Source: Luteimonas abyssi (GTDB taxonomy: Bacteria; Pseudomonadota; Gammaproteobacteria; Xanthomonadales; Xanthomonadaceae). From it: a DNA stretch of 64,000 nt. The position numbers were made by a program, and so were the translations under genes. Below the pieces are notes generated by a model. It worked only from the letters and a program-made list of their open reading frames with translations, did no database searches and had not been told where the DNA came from. Location of the stretch: assembly GCF_001482195.1 (NCBI RefSeq), contig NZ_KQ759763.1:2380367-2444366 (forward strand), written 5' to 3'. This document shows, piece by piece, positions 30,287 through 39,367 of the stretch; position 1 is the stretch's first letter; each line of letters starts with the position of its first letter.

Positions 30287-31084
30287 TCAGAACAACAGGT
30301 CGGCGAAGAAATCGATCTCGCCATCGTGGATCAGATCGATCCCCAGCAACACGGCGATCGCCAGCAGCAGCGGCGCAGCCGCACGCAGCACCGAAATCGC
30401 ACGTGCCACGGTCCGCGTATCGCGATGCCGCAGTTGCCGCGCGAAACGGCCCAGCGGCGCCAGCCTGGCGCCGACGCGACCGGCGGCTTCCGCCACTTCG
30501 GTAGGCGCCTGGGCCAGCGCATCGCCGATCATGCCCGACAGCACGTCCTGACGGCCGCCGTAATACCGCGCGGTGCCGTAGGCGAACAGCACCCAGTCGC
30601 GGGCCTGGGCGTCGTCGAGCGGCATCACCTCGAGCGGATCTTCCTCGAAGTCGATGAAACCGACGCCCCGCTCGTCGACGGTGAGGTTGCGCGGCCAGGG
30701 CTGACCGAAATGGGCGCCGCGCGCATGACCGTCGCCGATCGCCGCGATCGCCTCTTCGGTGAGCGCATCGAGACGCGCCGGCTCGCCAGCGACCTCGCGC
30801 ATGCGTGACGCCAGGGTCGGGCCGATGTCGCTGAGCACCAGCGCCCCGTCGCCGACCCCGAGAATCTGCGGCACCCGGACCCCGGCATCCTGCAGTTCCA
30901 GAATCCGCCGTTGTTCGACATCGCGCGCATCCCGACCGGCATGATGCGGCGGCGGGCGCAATGGCCCCAGACCGAGTTTGCGGGCGAGCAGGTCCAGCGC
31001 GGCGAGGCGATAACGCCGTCCGCTGCCGTTGTCGTAATGCTTGAGCCAGGCGGCCTCGCCTGCAATCTGGATCGGCTCGATCAT
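30287..31084 (-). CDS. Kinase-like protein with C-terminal membrane segment
   Basis: A 265-residue protein resembling small protein or lipopolysaccharide kinases (InaA/BUD32-like). The segment GAHFGQPWPRNLTVDERGVG (near 124-143) corresponds to the catalytic loop, with the asparagine kept but no canonical HxD aspartate. FIDFEEDP (near 144-151) corresponds to the DFG metal-binding motif. A hydrophobic helix (about 230-248, AAPLLLAIAVLLGIDLI) would tether it to the membrane. It lies between fabH and fabD, 45 bp after the fabH... upstream neighbour on the other side being fabD; a link to lipid or envelope synthesis is inferred only from place. It may be an inactive kinase. Confidence 0.65.
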   Translation of the reverse strand: MIEPIQIAGEAAWLKHYDNGSGRRYRLAALDLLARKLGLGPLRPPPHHAGRDARDVEQRRILELQDAGVRVPQILGVGDGALVLSDIGPTLASRMREVAGEPARLDALTEEAIAAIGDGHARGAHFGQPWPRNLTVDERGVGFIDFEEDPLEVMPLDDAQARDWVLFAYGTARYYGGRQDVLSGMIGDALAQAPTEVAEAAGRVGARLAPLGRFARQLRHRDTRTVARAISVLRAAAPLLLAIAVLLGIDLIHDGEIDFFADLLF

Positions 31085-31129
31085 GCCGGACGCCTCTGCC
31101 CGGTCGACAGGACCGGCCTTAACCGGTCT

Positions 31130-32128
31130 TTAATAACGCAGCAGGGCCGAACCCCAGGTGAAGCCGCCCCCGAAGGCCTCCAGAAGCAGCAACTGGCCCC
31201 GCTGCACCCGTCCCGACCGGACCGCAGCATCCAGCGCCAACGGGACCGAGCCCGAGGACGTGTTGCCGTGCTGGTCGACGGTCACCACCACCCGCTCCAT
31301 CGGCATCTCCAACCGCTTCGCGGTGGCCTCGATGATGCGCAGGTTGGCCTGATGCGGAATCAGCCAGTCGATGTCGTGACGATCCAGGCCGTTCGCCGCC
31401 AACGTTTCCTCGACCACGGAGTCGAGCGCCTTGACGGCGTGCTTGAAGACTTCGTTGCCGGTCATGTTGATACGCACACCGGCGTTGGGCTCGTCGTCCT
31501 TGAAACCCACCGACACCCCGACCGGGTTCCACAGCAGCTCCTTCTTGCCGCCATCGGCGTGCAGGTGGGTACTGAGGATGCCGGTCTCGCTGTCGGCCTT
31601 GAGCACCACCGCGCCGGCACCGTCGCCGAACAGCACGCAGGTGGCGCGGTCGTTCCAGTCGATCATGCGGGTGAGGGTCTCGGCACCGACCACGAGCACC
31701 GTGCGCGCCGCACCCGCGCGGATGAACTTCTCGGCCACAGACAGCGCGTACACGAAGCCCGAGCAGGCGGCGTTGACGTCGAACGCACCGCAGCCGGCCA
31801 CACCCAGACGATGCTGGAGCAGACAGGCGGTGGAGGGGAAGATCAGATCGGGCGTCGTGGTCCCGAGCACGATCAGGTCGAGCTCGGACGCCTCGACACC
31901 GGCCGCCTCGAGCGCTCGGACCGAGGCGTGATACGCCAGGTCGCACGTGGTCTCGCCTTCGGCGGCCATGTGACGCTGGCGGATGCCCGTACGCGAGGCG
32001 ATCCATTCGTCACTGGTATCGACGCGCTTGGCGAGCTCGTCGTTGCTGACCACATTGGCCGGCAGATAGCTGCCGGTCCCGGCAATCCGCGCATACACGC
32101 GGGGAATCGTCTGACCCGTTTCGCTCAT
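31130..32128 (-). CDS. fabH: Beta-ketoacyl-ACP synthase III
   Basis: A 332-residue initiating condensing enzyme that joins acetyl-CoA (or another primer) to malonyl-ACP. The Cys-His-Asn triad is present in [14 protein letters not shown] (near 122), [11 protein letters not shown] (near 258) and [13 protein letters not shown] (near 288). The ATG at 32128 is chosen because the conserved AGTGSYLP motif then begins near residue 16. It follows rpmF with a 131-bp gap, the usual rpmF-(plsX)-fabH order, but plsX is missing here. Confidence 0.96.
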   Translation of the reverse strand: MSETGQTIPRVYARIAGTGSYLPANVVSNDELAKRVDTSDEWIASRTGIRQRHMAAEGETTCDLAYHASVRALEAAGVEASELDLIVLGTTTPDLIFPSTACLLQHRLGVAGCGAFDVNAACSGFVYALSVAEKFIRAGAARTVLVVGAETLTRMIDWNDRATCVLFGDGAGAVVLKADSETGILSTHLHADGGKKELLWNPVGVSVGFKDDEPNAGVRINMTGNEVFKHAVKALDSVVEETLAANGLDRHDIDWLIPHQANLRIIEATAKRLEMPMERVVVTVDQHGNTSSGSVPLALDAAVRSGRVQRGQLLLLEAFGGGFTWGSALLRY

Positions 32129-32259
32129 CGTTGACCGCTGTCCTTCCGCTGCCGGGGGGCAGCTGCCAGAGGCGCGACGCGACGTGCGGAACCTGGCGGG
32201 ACCCGACTGCGGTCGCGGAGCGCCGGAAGCCGCCGTCGCTGCGACGGCGGCGGGTGGGA

Positions 32260-32454
32260 TCAGTCTTCGTCGACGATCCGGACCTTCGGCTGGATCACCT
32301 GCTTGCCGCGGTAGTAACCGTCGGCGGTGATGTGATGACGCACATGCGTCTCGCCGGTGGTCGGATCGGTGGACAACTGCTTGGCCTGCAGCTTGTCGTG
32401 CGCGCGGCGCATGCCACGGCGGGAGGGGGTGACGCGGGATTTCTGCACAGCCAT
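32260..32454 (-). CDS. rpmF: 50S ribosomal protein L32
   Basis: A 64-residue basic ribosomal protein. The start [20 protein letters not shown] is typical of proteobacterial L32. The zinc cysteines of some L32 proteins are absent ([14 protein letters not shown]), as in other gammaproteobacteria. It lies 66 bp after yceD, with which it is normally cotranscribed. Confidence 0.97.
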   Translation of the reverse strand: MAVQKSRVTPSRRGMRRAHDKLQAKQLSTDPTTGETHVRHHITADGYYRGKQVIQPKVRIVDED

Positions 32455-32520
32455 GGGATTGCTCCAGCAATGGATCTTGAACGGATCTGGTTTTTCAGGA
32501 ACGAGGCGCCCGGAGGCCCC

Positions 32521-33030
32521 TCAGGGATTCTTCTTCAACGCTGCCAGCGCCGAGAACGGATTGGCTCGCGCCTCCTCGTCCGCCGCCACCGGCCAGTCGC
32601 GCTCGACGGCTTCCGACCCGGGCGCCGTCGGCACCAGCGGCACGGCGAGGAGAAGCTCGTCCTCGACCACGTCGGCCGGCCGCAGCATGCCGTCCTCCGC
32701 CAGCAACAACGCCTCGTACCCGGGTGGGAGCGCGGCTTCGTCGGCTTCGTCGCGGATCAGGCCGAAGCGCTGTTCCACCTGCACCGGCTGCACGAACGTC
32801 TGCAGGGTGCGCTGGCACTGCAGCGGCAGCCCGGCTTCGGCCCGGATCGCCACGAACGGCACCTGGAACGCGTCACGGCCGAACTCCATGGCGAAGACGG
32901 CGTCGCCGTCCACCGACTGCAGTGCTTCGCCCAGACGAGGCATCGCCGACAGCGGCAGGCGTCCTTCGAACACCCGCTGCGCGGCGATCATGCGCCAGGC
33001 ATCGACGACTTCGGGCAGATCGGTGGACAT
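32521..33030 (-). CDS. yceD: YceD family 23S rRNA accumulation protein (DUF177)
   Basis: A 169-residue DUF177 protein needed for normal 23S rRNA levels in E. coli and plants; the mechanism is not settled. The conserved region LPLQCQRTLQTFVQPVQVEQ (near 67-86) keeps the first cysteine of the family motif. The acidic C-terminal half ends in NPFSALAALKKNP, the usual tail. It is first in the yceD-rpmF operon and divergent from the membrane/coiled-coil gene at 33176. Confidence 0.93.
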   Translation of the reverse strand: MSTDLPEVVDAWRMIAAQRVFEGRLPLSAMPRLGEALQSVDGDAVFAMEFGRDAFQVPFVAIRAEAGLPLQCQRTLQTFVQPVQVEQRFGLIRDEADEAALPPGYEALLLAEDGMLRPADVVEDELLLAVPLVPTAPGSEAVERDWPVAADEEARANPFSALAALKKNP

Positions 33031-33175
33031 AAGAGGCGGAATGTTAGAGCCTGCCGAGCCAGCGTGTCAAATACGCACGCCGCCGGAACTGGGCTGCAAC
33101 CCCTTGTCCCGTGGGGAGATTTGCCCGCACCCCGACACGGGGGCAGACTGCGCTTCGTATTTCCCGGGGGGCGGC

Positions 33176-33535
33176 GTGACCATCATCGCAAGTCTGATCG
33201 CCGTGGCTGCGTGCGTGACGGCCCTCGCCTGGGCCTTGCGCCGTGGCGGGCAGCGCAAGCAGCGCGCATTCACCGGGGTTCTCGATGCCGCCGACGCGTT
33301 CGAGGACCGGCTGCGCACCGCGCGCGCCGAACTCGAGGCGATCACCGGCAACGAAGACAATCCGGTCCGCGAGGCGATGCAGGAGATGCTGCGGCAGCGA
33401 CTGTGGCTGCAGCAACATGGCGCCACCGCCAGCGCCGCGCGCCTCGACGAGGTGCGCGCGGCCATCGACGAGGCCCGCGCGCGCATCGAGCAGCAACTCG
33501 ACCGGATCGAGCGCGCGCGCGCACACACGCCATGA
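33176..33535 (+). CDS. Unknown membrane-anchored coiled-coil protein
   Basis: A 119-residue protein that I do not recognise. It has a single N-terminal membrane segment (about 2-21) followed by a basic stretch and a long helical, charge-patterned region (about 35-115) likely to form a coiled coil (EDRLRTARAELEAITGNED; DEARARIEQQLDRIERARA). It starts at a GTG at 33176 behind a G-rich ribosome-binding site. Its stop overlaps the maf start by 4 bp (ATGA), so the two are probably translated together. The predicted topology puts the helical part in the cytoplasm. Confidence 0.65.
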   Translation: MTIIASLIAVAACVTALAWALRRGGQRKQRAFTGVLDAADAFEDRLRTARAELEAITGNEDNPVREAMQEMLRQRLWLQQHGATASAARLDEVRAAIDEARARIEQQLDRIERARAHTP

Positions 33536-34116
33536 CGACCTCTTTCCTGCTGGTACTCGCCTCCACGTCCGCCTACCGTCGCGAACTGCTCGAACGCCTC
33601 GGGCGGCCGTTCGAAACAGCGCGTCCGGATGTCGACGAAACGCCCCGACCGGGGGAAACGCCAGCCTCGCTCGCCGGGCGCCTGGCCCGCGCCAAGGCAC
33701 GGGCGGTCTCGCTGCAGCGCCCAGACGCCTGGGTGATCGGCTCCGACCAGGTCGCCGACCTCGACGGTCAGCCACTGGGCAAACCGGGCACCCACGCAGC
33801 CACCGTCGCCCAATTGCGCGCGATGGCGGGCCGCCAGGTCCATTTCCACACCGGCGTGGCGCTCGCGCACGCCGGCGACTGCCGGGCCGCCTCCCTCGAT
33901 CTGACCCGCGTGCATTTCCGTCCGCTGTCCGATCAGGAGATCGCCCGCTACGTCGACGCGGAACGCCCCTACGATTGCGCAGGCGGATTCAAGAGCGAAG
34001 GCCTGGGCATCGCGCTGTTCGACGCCATCGACACCCGCGATCCCACCGCCCTGATCGGCCTGCCCCTCATCGCGACCGCGAAGCTGCTTCGCGAGGCGGG
34101 GCTCGCCCTGCCCTGA
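33532..34116 (+). CDS. maf: Maf-family nucleotide pyrophosphatase (YceF type)
   Basis: A 194-residue house-cleaning pyrophosphatase. The start LVLASTSAYRRELLERLGRP is the Maf signature, and WVIGSDQVADLDGQPLGKPG (near 63-82) is typical of the YceF branch, which in E. coli hydrolyses 7-methyl-GTP. YhdE-type enzymes have GADT here and act on dTTP and UTP. Its place beside yceD-rpmF also matches yceF. The ATG at 33532 overlaps the coiled-coil gene. Confidence 0.92.
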   Translation: MTTSFLLVLASTSAYRRELLERLGRPFETARPDVDETPRPGETPASLAGRLARAKARAVSLQRPDAWVIGSDQVADLDGQPLGKPGTHAATVAQLRAMAGRQVHFHTGVALAHAGDCRAASLDLTRVHFRPLSDQEIARYVDAERPYDCAGGFKSEGLGIALFDAIDTRDPTALIGLPLIATAKLLREAGLALP

Positions 34117-34128
34117 TCCACGCGCAGG

Positions 34129-35436
34129 TCAGAGCGTATCGAAGGGCGCGTAACGACGGGCATGCAGCGCTTCGAGCCGCCTCCTGGCATCGTCGCTGCG
34201 CTCGAAATAGATTTCGCGCAGCAAGGCATCGTCTACGTCCGGCCAGCTCGCCCGAATCGCATCGGATGTCCCGGTTGCCTTGACACCGACGACGTACGCC
34301 TTCTTCGCCAGGTGCATGCCATTGAGCGCACTCAATGCGAATACGAAGACCGCAGCCCGCTTGACCCATCTCGAATGCCGGAGCAAGCCATCGCGCCGGG
34401 CCGCCAGAAATATCAGGCCGAACCAACCCAGCCAGAACGTCGAGGAAAACGAGACGTAACGTGTCACGAACGCATGGTCGGCGCCGAAGGCACTGGCACG
34501 CCCTAGCGCGGTCAGGCCCGCCGCCCCCAGTGCGAACAGCATCCAACCGATCCAGAACCAGGCCTCTCGCTGCCCACGCATCCACCAGCCCAACCCGACA
34601 CCGTACGCAATGGCGGCGGCTGCGATCCATGGCGCCACACCGGTGGCATACCGTGCGACTCCGCCCCCAATGAAGTTCAAGACGTAGAGCACCGCCATCG
34701 TCGGATCCGGAATCCCCGTGCCTCCGCCACGCGATAACAGGTGAGCGACACCCGCAGCCGCGATGGTCCATGGAAGCAACAGCCACAGGAGGCGCCGAGA
34801 AGAGGGCTGGCGCAGCACGATCAGCGCGCAGGCCACGGGAAACAGAGCCAGCCCCGTACTGAAACTCACCGACGCCACGATGGCACACACCAGAGCCATG
34901 CCGTTCTGCCGAGGCCCCAGCGTCCCCCGGGTCAATGCGCGAAGACACAGCGCCGCAGAGGCGAGGCAGACGAAGACCGCGATCTGCCACCCCCACTGCA
35001 AGTTGGCCAGATGCCCCGGGTAGAGCGCCAGCAGGGCCAACGCATACCACTGCTTCGAGGCGCCCTCGCCCATGTCCTGCTGCGCCTGCTTCAGCACGAC
35101 GAATGCGAACACGAGCAGGAATCCCCAACTGAGCAGGCAGTCCAGCCATGGGTCGCCCGAGGAGAGACTCGTCGTCAGGAGCAGTACCGCGTAGGCGGTG
35201 GCATGGAAATGACTGCCGTGATGGACTTCGAGCAGTTGGCCGAGGCGCAGGTCGCCCGCACGCCAAGCCTCATAAATAGGCACCAGATCGAGGTGGTCCC
35301 ATAGCATCATCGGCACTCGCCAGGCGAGGCCAATCCCGAGCAGGAGCACCGCGAGCGCAACGGGGGCCCGCCAGGGCGCGAGGCGGCTCAGGTCGCGCTG
35401 TCGGAGCCAGGTCGGAATCGGACGGGCGGCGCTCAT
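34129..35436 (-). CDS. Polytopic membrane protein, possibly GT-C glycosyltransferase-like
   Basis: A 435-residue protein with about ten to eleven hydrophobic helices. After the first helix is an acidic, aromatic loop (MLWDHLDLVPIYEAWRAGD, near 44-62) and then HHGSHFH, resembling the catalytic loop region of GT-C glycosyltransferases that use lipid-linked sugars. A soluble C-terminal tail of about 60 residues is rich in charges. No family can be named. G+C is clearly below the neighbours (34 of 60 bases at 34321-34380), suggesting transfer. It follows the GT39 gene by 18 bp and probably shares its transcript. Confidence 0.7.
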   Translation of the reverse strand: MSAARPIPTWLRQRDLSRLAPWRAPVALAVLLLGIGLAWRVPMMLWDHLDLVPIYEAWRAGDLRLGQLLEVHHGSHFHATAYAVLLLTTSLSSGDPWLDCLLSWGFLLVFAFVVLKQAQQDMGEGASKQWYALALLALYPGHLANLQWGWQIAVFVCLASAALCLRALTRGTLGPRQNGMALVCAIVASVSFSTGLALFPVACALIVLRQPSSRRLLWLLLPWTIAAAGVAHLLSRGGGTGIPDPTMAVLYVLNFIGGGVARYATGVAPWIAAAAIAYGVGLGWWMRGQREAWFWIGWMLFALGAAGLTALGRASAFGADHAFVTRYVSFSSTFWLGWFGLIFLAARRDGLLRHSRWVKRAAVFVFALSALNGMHLAKKAYVVGVKATGTSDAIRASWPDVDDALLREIYFERSDDARRRLEALHARRYAPFDTL

Positions 35437-35454
35437 ACCCGCCGCCGTGACGCA

Positions 35455-37332
35455 TCACTCCAGCTCGATTCTCCGCTGCCCCCAGATCTCCACGCTTCCA
35501 TCCGTGCCCTCGATTTCCATACCCAGCCAGTACATCCCCGCGGGCATTGTAGTCGCGGCCACATTCGCAGTGAAGCCGACGTGAGGATGCGCCCCATCGG
35601 TCGAGCGATCGCGCAGGAATCTGGCCACCCACGGGTTGCTCTGCCCATATTCGGCCTCGGCCACCACCTCGCCGTCGAGCGTGATCCGTACCGCCGCGAC
35701 GCCGACGCCGTCCTTGATCGCCCAGCCGGTTGCGCGAAAGCGTCGCTCGACACGTTCCCCGGTGCCCGGGGTGTCCATGTGCGCGACGACCGGCGTCGCG
35801 CAATCGGCATCGGCGCTGTCGGGGACCGGCTCGAACCGCAACAGCAAGAAGCGTCGCCCGCCGTGATCGACATTGACCGTCTCCGGCGCCGTCAACGGAC
35901 CGAAACGCCGGCACAGGACGTGGTAGCGGTCGAGCAACTCGCTGAATTTGACGTCGTCTGTGCCGACCACGAGCAACACCGGCGTACCGGCCAGTTCCGG
36001 CACGCCGCGCGTCTCCAGGCCCCACAGGCGCAGCTGCGGCGCGCGGCCGTGAGCGCGGTTGAGCGGATGATCGAGCACCAGGATGCGTGGATCGCCGAGT
36101 GCGAACCCGAGCTCCGCACCCACCTTGAAGTTGTCGGCGACGATGCGGGTGCCCGGCGGCATGTCCGCCTTGGCTTCGGCCACCGCAGCCGCGAGTGTGG
36201 TCCAGCCGGCGAAATTGGACGGATACCACTTGGTGGCGGCGGTGCGCTCGCGCACGGTCGGCGTCGACACCGTCGCGTAGTAACCGAGAAAGAGCACCAG
36301 GCCCAGCGCGGCCGTGGCCCAGGTTGCGACGCGCGCCGGTCGCGGCCACGCGGTCAGCAGCGCGGGCAGCAACGGGATCAACGCGAGATAGCCCGGCAAC
36401 GGCCAGTGGAAACTGACCCGCTCGGTATCGGCGAAGAAGCCCAGTGTGAAGAAGCCGCCGATCAGCAGCCCACCGAGCAGTGCGAACAAACGCGACGCCG
36501 CATTGCCCCGGCGTGCCTGCCAGGCCGCTGCCAGCAACGCGACGAACAACACCGGCGTCGCCACCGCGGCCTGCACGGGCAGGAACTCGATGCCTTCCGG
36601 ATGCAGCGCCCAGGGATGCCGGTCGACCAGCTGGAAGCGCAGACCGGCCTCGGCGTTGTCGAGATTCCAGGCCAGCAGCGGCGCCCAGGCCGCGGCGCCG
36701 AAGGCGATCGCGATCCAGATTCGTGGATCGCGCAGCGCGCGCCGTCCTTCCGGCAGGACCAGCAAGGCCACGATGCCCACGCCGATCACCGCGATGAAAC
36801 GGTAGTGGCTCAGGGCTCCGATCGCCAACCCCGCGGCGAGCAGCAGGGCACTGCCGGCATCGACCCGTCGGATGAGCCGTGCGGCCGCATCCATGCACAT
36901 CAGCGTCGCCAGCGTCATCGGCACGTCGGGCAAGGCCAGCAGGCCGAGGGTGCCGGTCAGCGGCAGCAGCACCACCGCGATGCCGGCCAGCCAGCCGGTG
37001 CGCGCGTCGAACTCACGCGAAACCAGGCCTGCCATCCACCACGGCAGCACCGCCGCGATCAGCAGGAATGGCCCGCGCACCGCCAGCAGGTGATCGCCGC
37101 CGATCTCGGTCCCCAGGCGGATCAACCAGGCGGTCAGCCCCGGCAGATCGGAGTAGGCCCAGGCCAGATGCTGGCCCTCCTGCCAATAGAACGCCTCGTC
37201 CACGAACAACGGCAGCCGTGTGGCGAACACGATCTTGAGCACGGTCACCGTGGCCCACAGCGCGATGAAGATCTCGCGTGCCGACCAGAGACGCACGTCG
37301 AAACTCCGGCTGATGTCAGTCGGCATCCTCAT
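35455..37332 (-). CDS. Glycosyltransferase family 39 membrane protein with extra C-terminal domain
   Basis: A 625-residue GT-C protein. The first loop carries the family's acidic motif FVDEAFYWQEGQHLAWAYSD (near 43-62), followed by eleven or so hydrophobic helices to about residue 350, then a periplasmic region. ArnT and similar enzymes use undecaprenyl- or dolichyl-phosphate sugars to decorate lipid A, glycans or proteins. Beyond the usual end, residues about 520-625 look like a beta-sandwich module (RFRATGWAIKDGVGVAAVRI to VEIWGQRRIELE). The acceptor is unknown. It is divergent from the moxR gene. Confidence 0.82.
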   Translation of the reverse strand: MRMPTDISRSFDVRLWSAREIFIALWATVTVLKIVFATRLPLFVDEAFYWQEGQHLAWAYSDLPGLTAWLIRLGTEIGGDHLLAVRGPFLLIAAVLPWWMAGLVSREFDARTGWLAGIAVVLLPLTGTLGLLALPDVPMTLATLMCMDAAARLIRRVDAGSALLLAAGLAIGALSHYRFIAVIGVGIVALLVLPEGRRALRDPRIWIAIAFGAAAWAPLLAWNLDNAEAGLRFQLVDRHPWALHPEGIEFLPVQAAVATPVLFVALLAAAWQARRGNAASRLFALLGGLLIGGFFTLGFFADTERVSFHWPLPGYLALIPLLPALLTAWPRPARVATWATAALGLVLFLGYYATVSTPTVRERTAATKWYPSNFAGWTTLAAAVAEAKADMPPGTRIVADNFKVGAELGFALGDPRILVLDHPLNRAHGRAPQLRLWGLETRGVPELAGTPVLLVVGTDDVKFSELLDRYHVLCRRFGPLTAPETVNVDHGGRRFLLLRFEPVPDSADADCATPVVAHMDTPGTGERVERRFRATGWAIKDGVGVAAVRITLDGEVVAEAEYGQSNPWVARFLRDRSTDGAHPHVGFTANVAATTMPAGMYWLGMEIEGTDGSVEIWGQRRIELE

Positions 37333-37444
37333 GCGACCTCGTTACACTCCAATGGACGATGTTGATGCCTGCGGCGGTGGGGGACGCGGGCGACGGCAGG
37401 GGTGCGCCCGCCGGATTCGCCGCCCCATCGGATGGAGACGACGA

Positions 37445-38395
37445 ATGACCGGATCGACCGCACACGCCGACATGCTAACCGACGCCCTCGCAGCTTCGCT
37501 CGGTGCGGCACAGGATCAGGTGAACGGCCTCGTGCTCGGCAAGGCCTATGAAGTGCGCCTGGCCTTCGTCGCGTTGCTGTCCGGAGGACATGTGCTGATC
37601 GAAGACCTGCCGGGCCTGGGCAAGACCACACTGGCGCACGCGCTCGCCGCCACGCTGGGGCTGGAGTTCCAGCGCGTGCAGTTCACGTCCGATCTGTTGC
37701 CCTCGGACATCGTCGGCGTGTCGGTCTACGACGCGTCGTCGCGGCAGTTCGAGTTCCACCAGGGGCCGGTCTTTACGCAAGTGCTGCTGGCCGACGAAAT
37801 CAACCGCGCGCCGCCACGCACCCAGAGCGCCCTGCTCGAGGCGATGGCCGAGCGCCAGGTCAGCCTGGATGGCGCCACGCACATCCTTCCCGAGCCGTTC
37901 TTCGTCATCGCCACCCAGAATCCGCTCGATCTCGCCGGCACCTACCCGCTGCCCGACTCGCAGCTCGATCGCTTCCTGCTGCGCCTGAGTCTGGGCTACC
38001 CCGGCCGCGATGCCGAGCGCGCGTTGCTGTCGGGCACCGACCGCCGCGAGCTGATCGCGCAGGCGCTGCCGATCCTCGGACCCGACGAGGTCCTCGCCCT
38101 GCGCGGCGCCGTGCAGCGTATCCATGCCAGCGATGCCCTGATCGACTACGTGCAGGCGCTGATCGCCCGCAGCCGCCATCACGGCGGCGTACGAATCGGC
38201 CTGTCGCCCCGCGCCGGCATCGCCCTGCTGCGCGCGGCGCGCGCCCACGCGTTGCTGCTCGGGCGCGGCCACGTGATCCCCGAGGACGTGCAGACGCTGT
38301 TCGCGGCGGTGGCCGCGCACCGGCTCGTCGCCGAAGGGGACGGCGACCCCGCCGCGCTGGCCAAGGGCATCCTGCACGCGGTGTCGGTGGACTGA
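37445..38395 (+). CDS. MoxR-family AAA+ ATPase
   Basis: A 316-residue AAA+ chaperone-like ATPase. Walker A is in LIEDLPGLGKTTLAHALAAT (near 47-66), Walker B in LLADEINRAPP (near 113), sensor 1 in FVIATQNPLDLAGTYPLPDS and the arginine finger in QLDRFLLRL. The start ATG 37445 follows a GGAG. It leads a MoxR-DUF58-transglutaminase operon of a kind common in bacteria, in which the ATPase is thought to activate or assemble its partners; the substrates here are unknown. Confidence 0.92.
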   Translation: MTGSTAHADMLTDALAASLGAAQDQVNGLVLGKAYEVRLAFVALLSGGHVLIEDLPGLGKTTLAHALAATLGLEFQRVQFTSDLLPSDIVGVSVYDASSRQFEFHQGPVFTQVLLADEINRAPPRTQSALLEAMAERQVSLDGATHILPEPFFVIATQNPLDLAGTYPLPDSQLDRFLLRLSLGYPGRDAERALLSGTDRRELIAQALPILGPDEVLALRGAVQRIHASDALIDYVQALIARSRHHGGVRIGLSPRAGIALLRAARAHALLLGRGHVIPEDVQTLFAAVAAHRLVAEGDGDPAALAKGILHAVSVD

Positions 38396-38401
38396 GCCGC
38401 C

Positions 38402-39367
38402 ATGGCCGCTTCACCGCCGCTCGCGCTTCGCGAGCGCATGCGACGCCTCGCCCGGCCGCGCGTGCCCGAATCGCTGCCGGCACGGCTGGATCGGCGCCGC
38501 GTCTATGTGCTGCCGACCGCATTCGGGTGGTTCTTCTTCGCGCTGCTGCTGACGATGGGCATCGGCGCCCTCAACTACAACAACAACCCCGCCCTGCTGC
38601 TGTGCCTGCTGCTGGCCGGCGCCACCCTGGCCAGCCTGCTCCACGCCCACCTGCAGCTGAGCGGACTGACGGTGCAGGCGATCGGTGCCGAACCGGTCCC
38701 GGCGGGCCGCCCGCTCATCGTGCGGCTACATGTGCGCGCCGATCCACGCCGCGCCCGACGCGGGCTGGAAGCACGCGCGGAGGCGGCCACCGCCGCACTG
38801 CATCTCCACGACGGTGCCGGCGAGGCGGCTTTGGCGTTGCCCACAGCCCGCCGCGGCCGGCTAGACCCGGGCCGCCTGCGCATCGCCACCACGCGTCCGC
38901 TCGGGCTCGCGCGGGCCTGGGCATGGGTCTGGTCGGACACTCCGTTACTTGTCTACCCGGCGCCGGAACCCCACGGCCCCGGACTGCCGCTGGGCGACGG
39001 TGACAACGCACAGGCGCGCCTGCATCCGGCAGGCGACGATGTGCATCATCTGCGCAACTGGCGCCGCGGCGACCAGCGCCGGGCGATTGCCTGGAAAGCC
39101 ACAGCCCGGCGCGGGCAATTGCTGGTACGCGAATACGAACAACCGCGCGGCGCCGATGTGGTCCTCGCCTGGGACGCCACCGGCGAACTCGGCTACGAGG
39201 ACCGGATCCGTCGATTGGCGCGCTGGATCGACGACGCAGAACGCGAGCAACGGCGCTACCTGCTGCGGCTGCCCGCCCAAGCCGATCTTGGCCCCGCGCG
39301 TGGTACCACGCACCGCCACGCCTGTCTGCGGGCGCTGGCGCTGATGCCGGAACGCGGACATGGCTGA
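38402..39367 (+). CDS. DUF58 domain membrane protein
   Basis: A 321-residue protein with two N-terminal membrane segments (about 41-55 and 62-80) and a DUF58 domain whose signature HHLRNWRRGDQRRAIAWKAT lies near 216-235. DUF58 proteins carry a von Willebrand A-like fold and occur with MoxR ATPases. The usual metal-site motif is not fully clear here (VVLAWDATGE). It begins 6 bp after the moxR stop and its end overlaps the transglutaminase gene by 8 bp. Confidence 0.9.
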   Translation: MAASPPLALRERMRRLARPRVPESLPARLDRRRVYVLPTAFGWFFFALLLTMGIGALNYNNNPALLLCLLLAGATLASLLHAHLQLSGLTVQAIGAEPVPAGRPLIVRLHVRADPRRARRGLEARAEAATAALHLHDGAGEAALALPTARRGRLDPGRLRIATTRPLGLARAWAWVWSDTPLLVYPAPEPHGPGLPLGDGDNAQARLHPAGDDVHHLRNWRRGDQRRAIAWKATARRGQLLVREYEQPRGADVVLAWDATGELGYEDRIRRLARWIDDAEREQRRYLLRLPAQADLGPARGTTHRHACLRALALMPERGHG

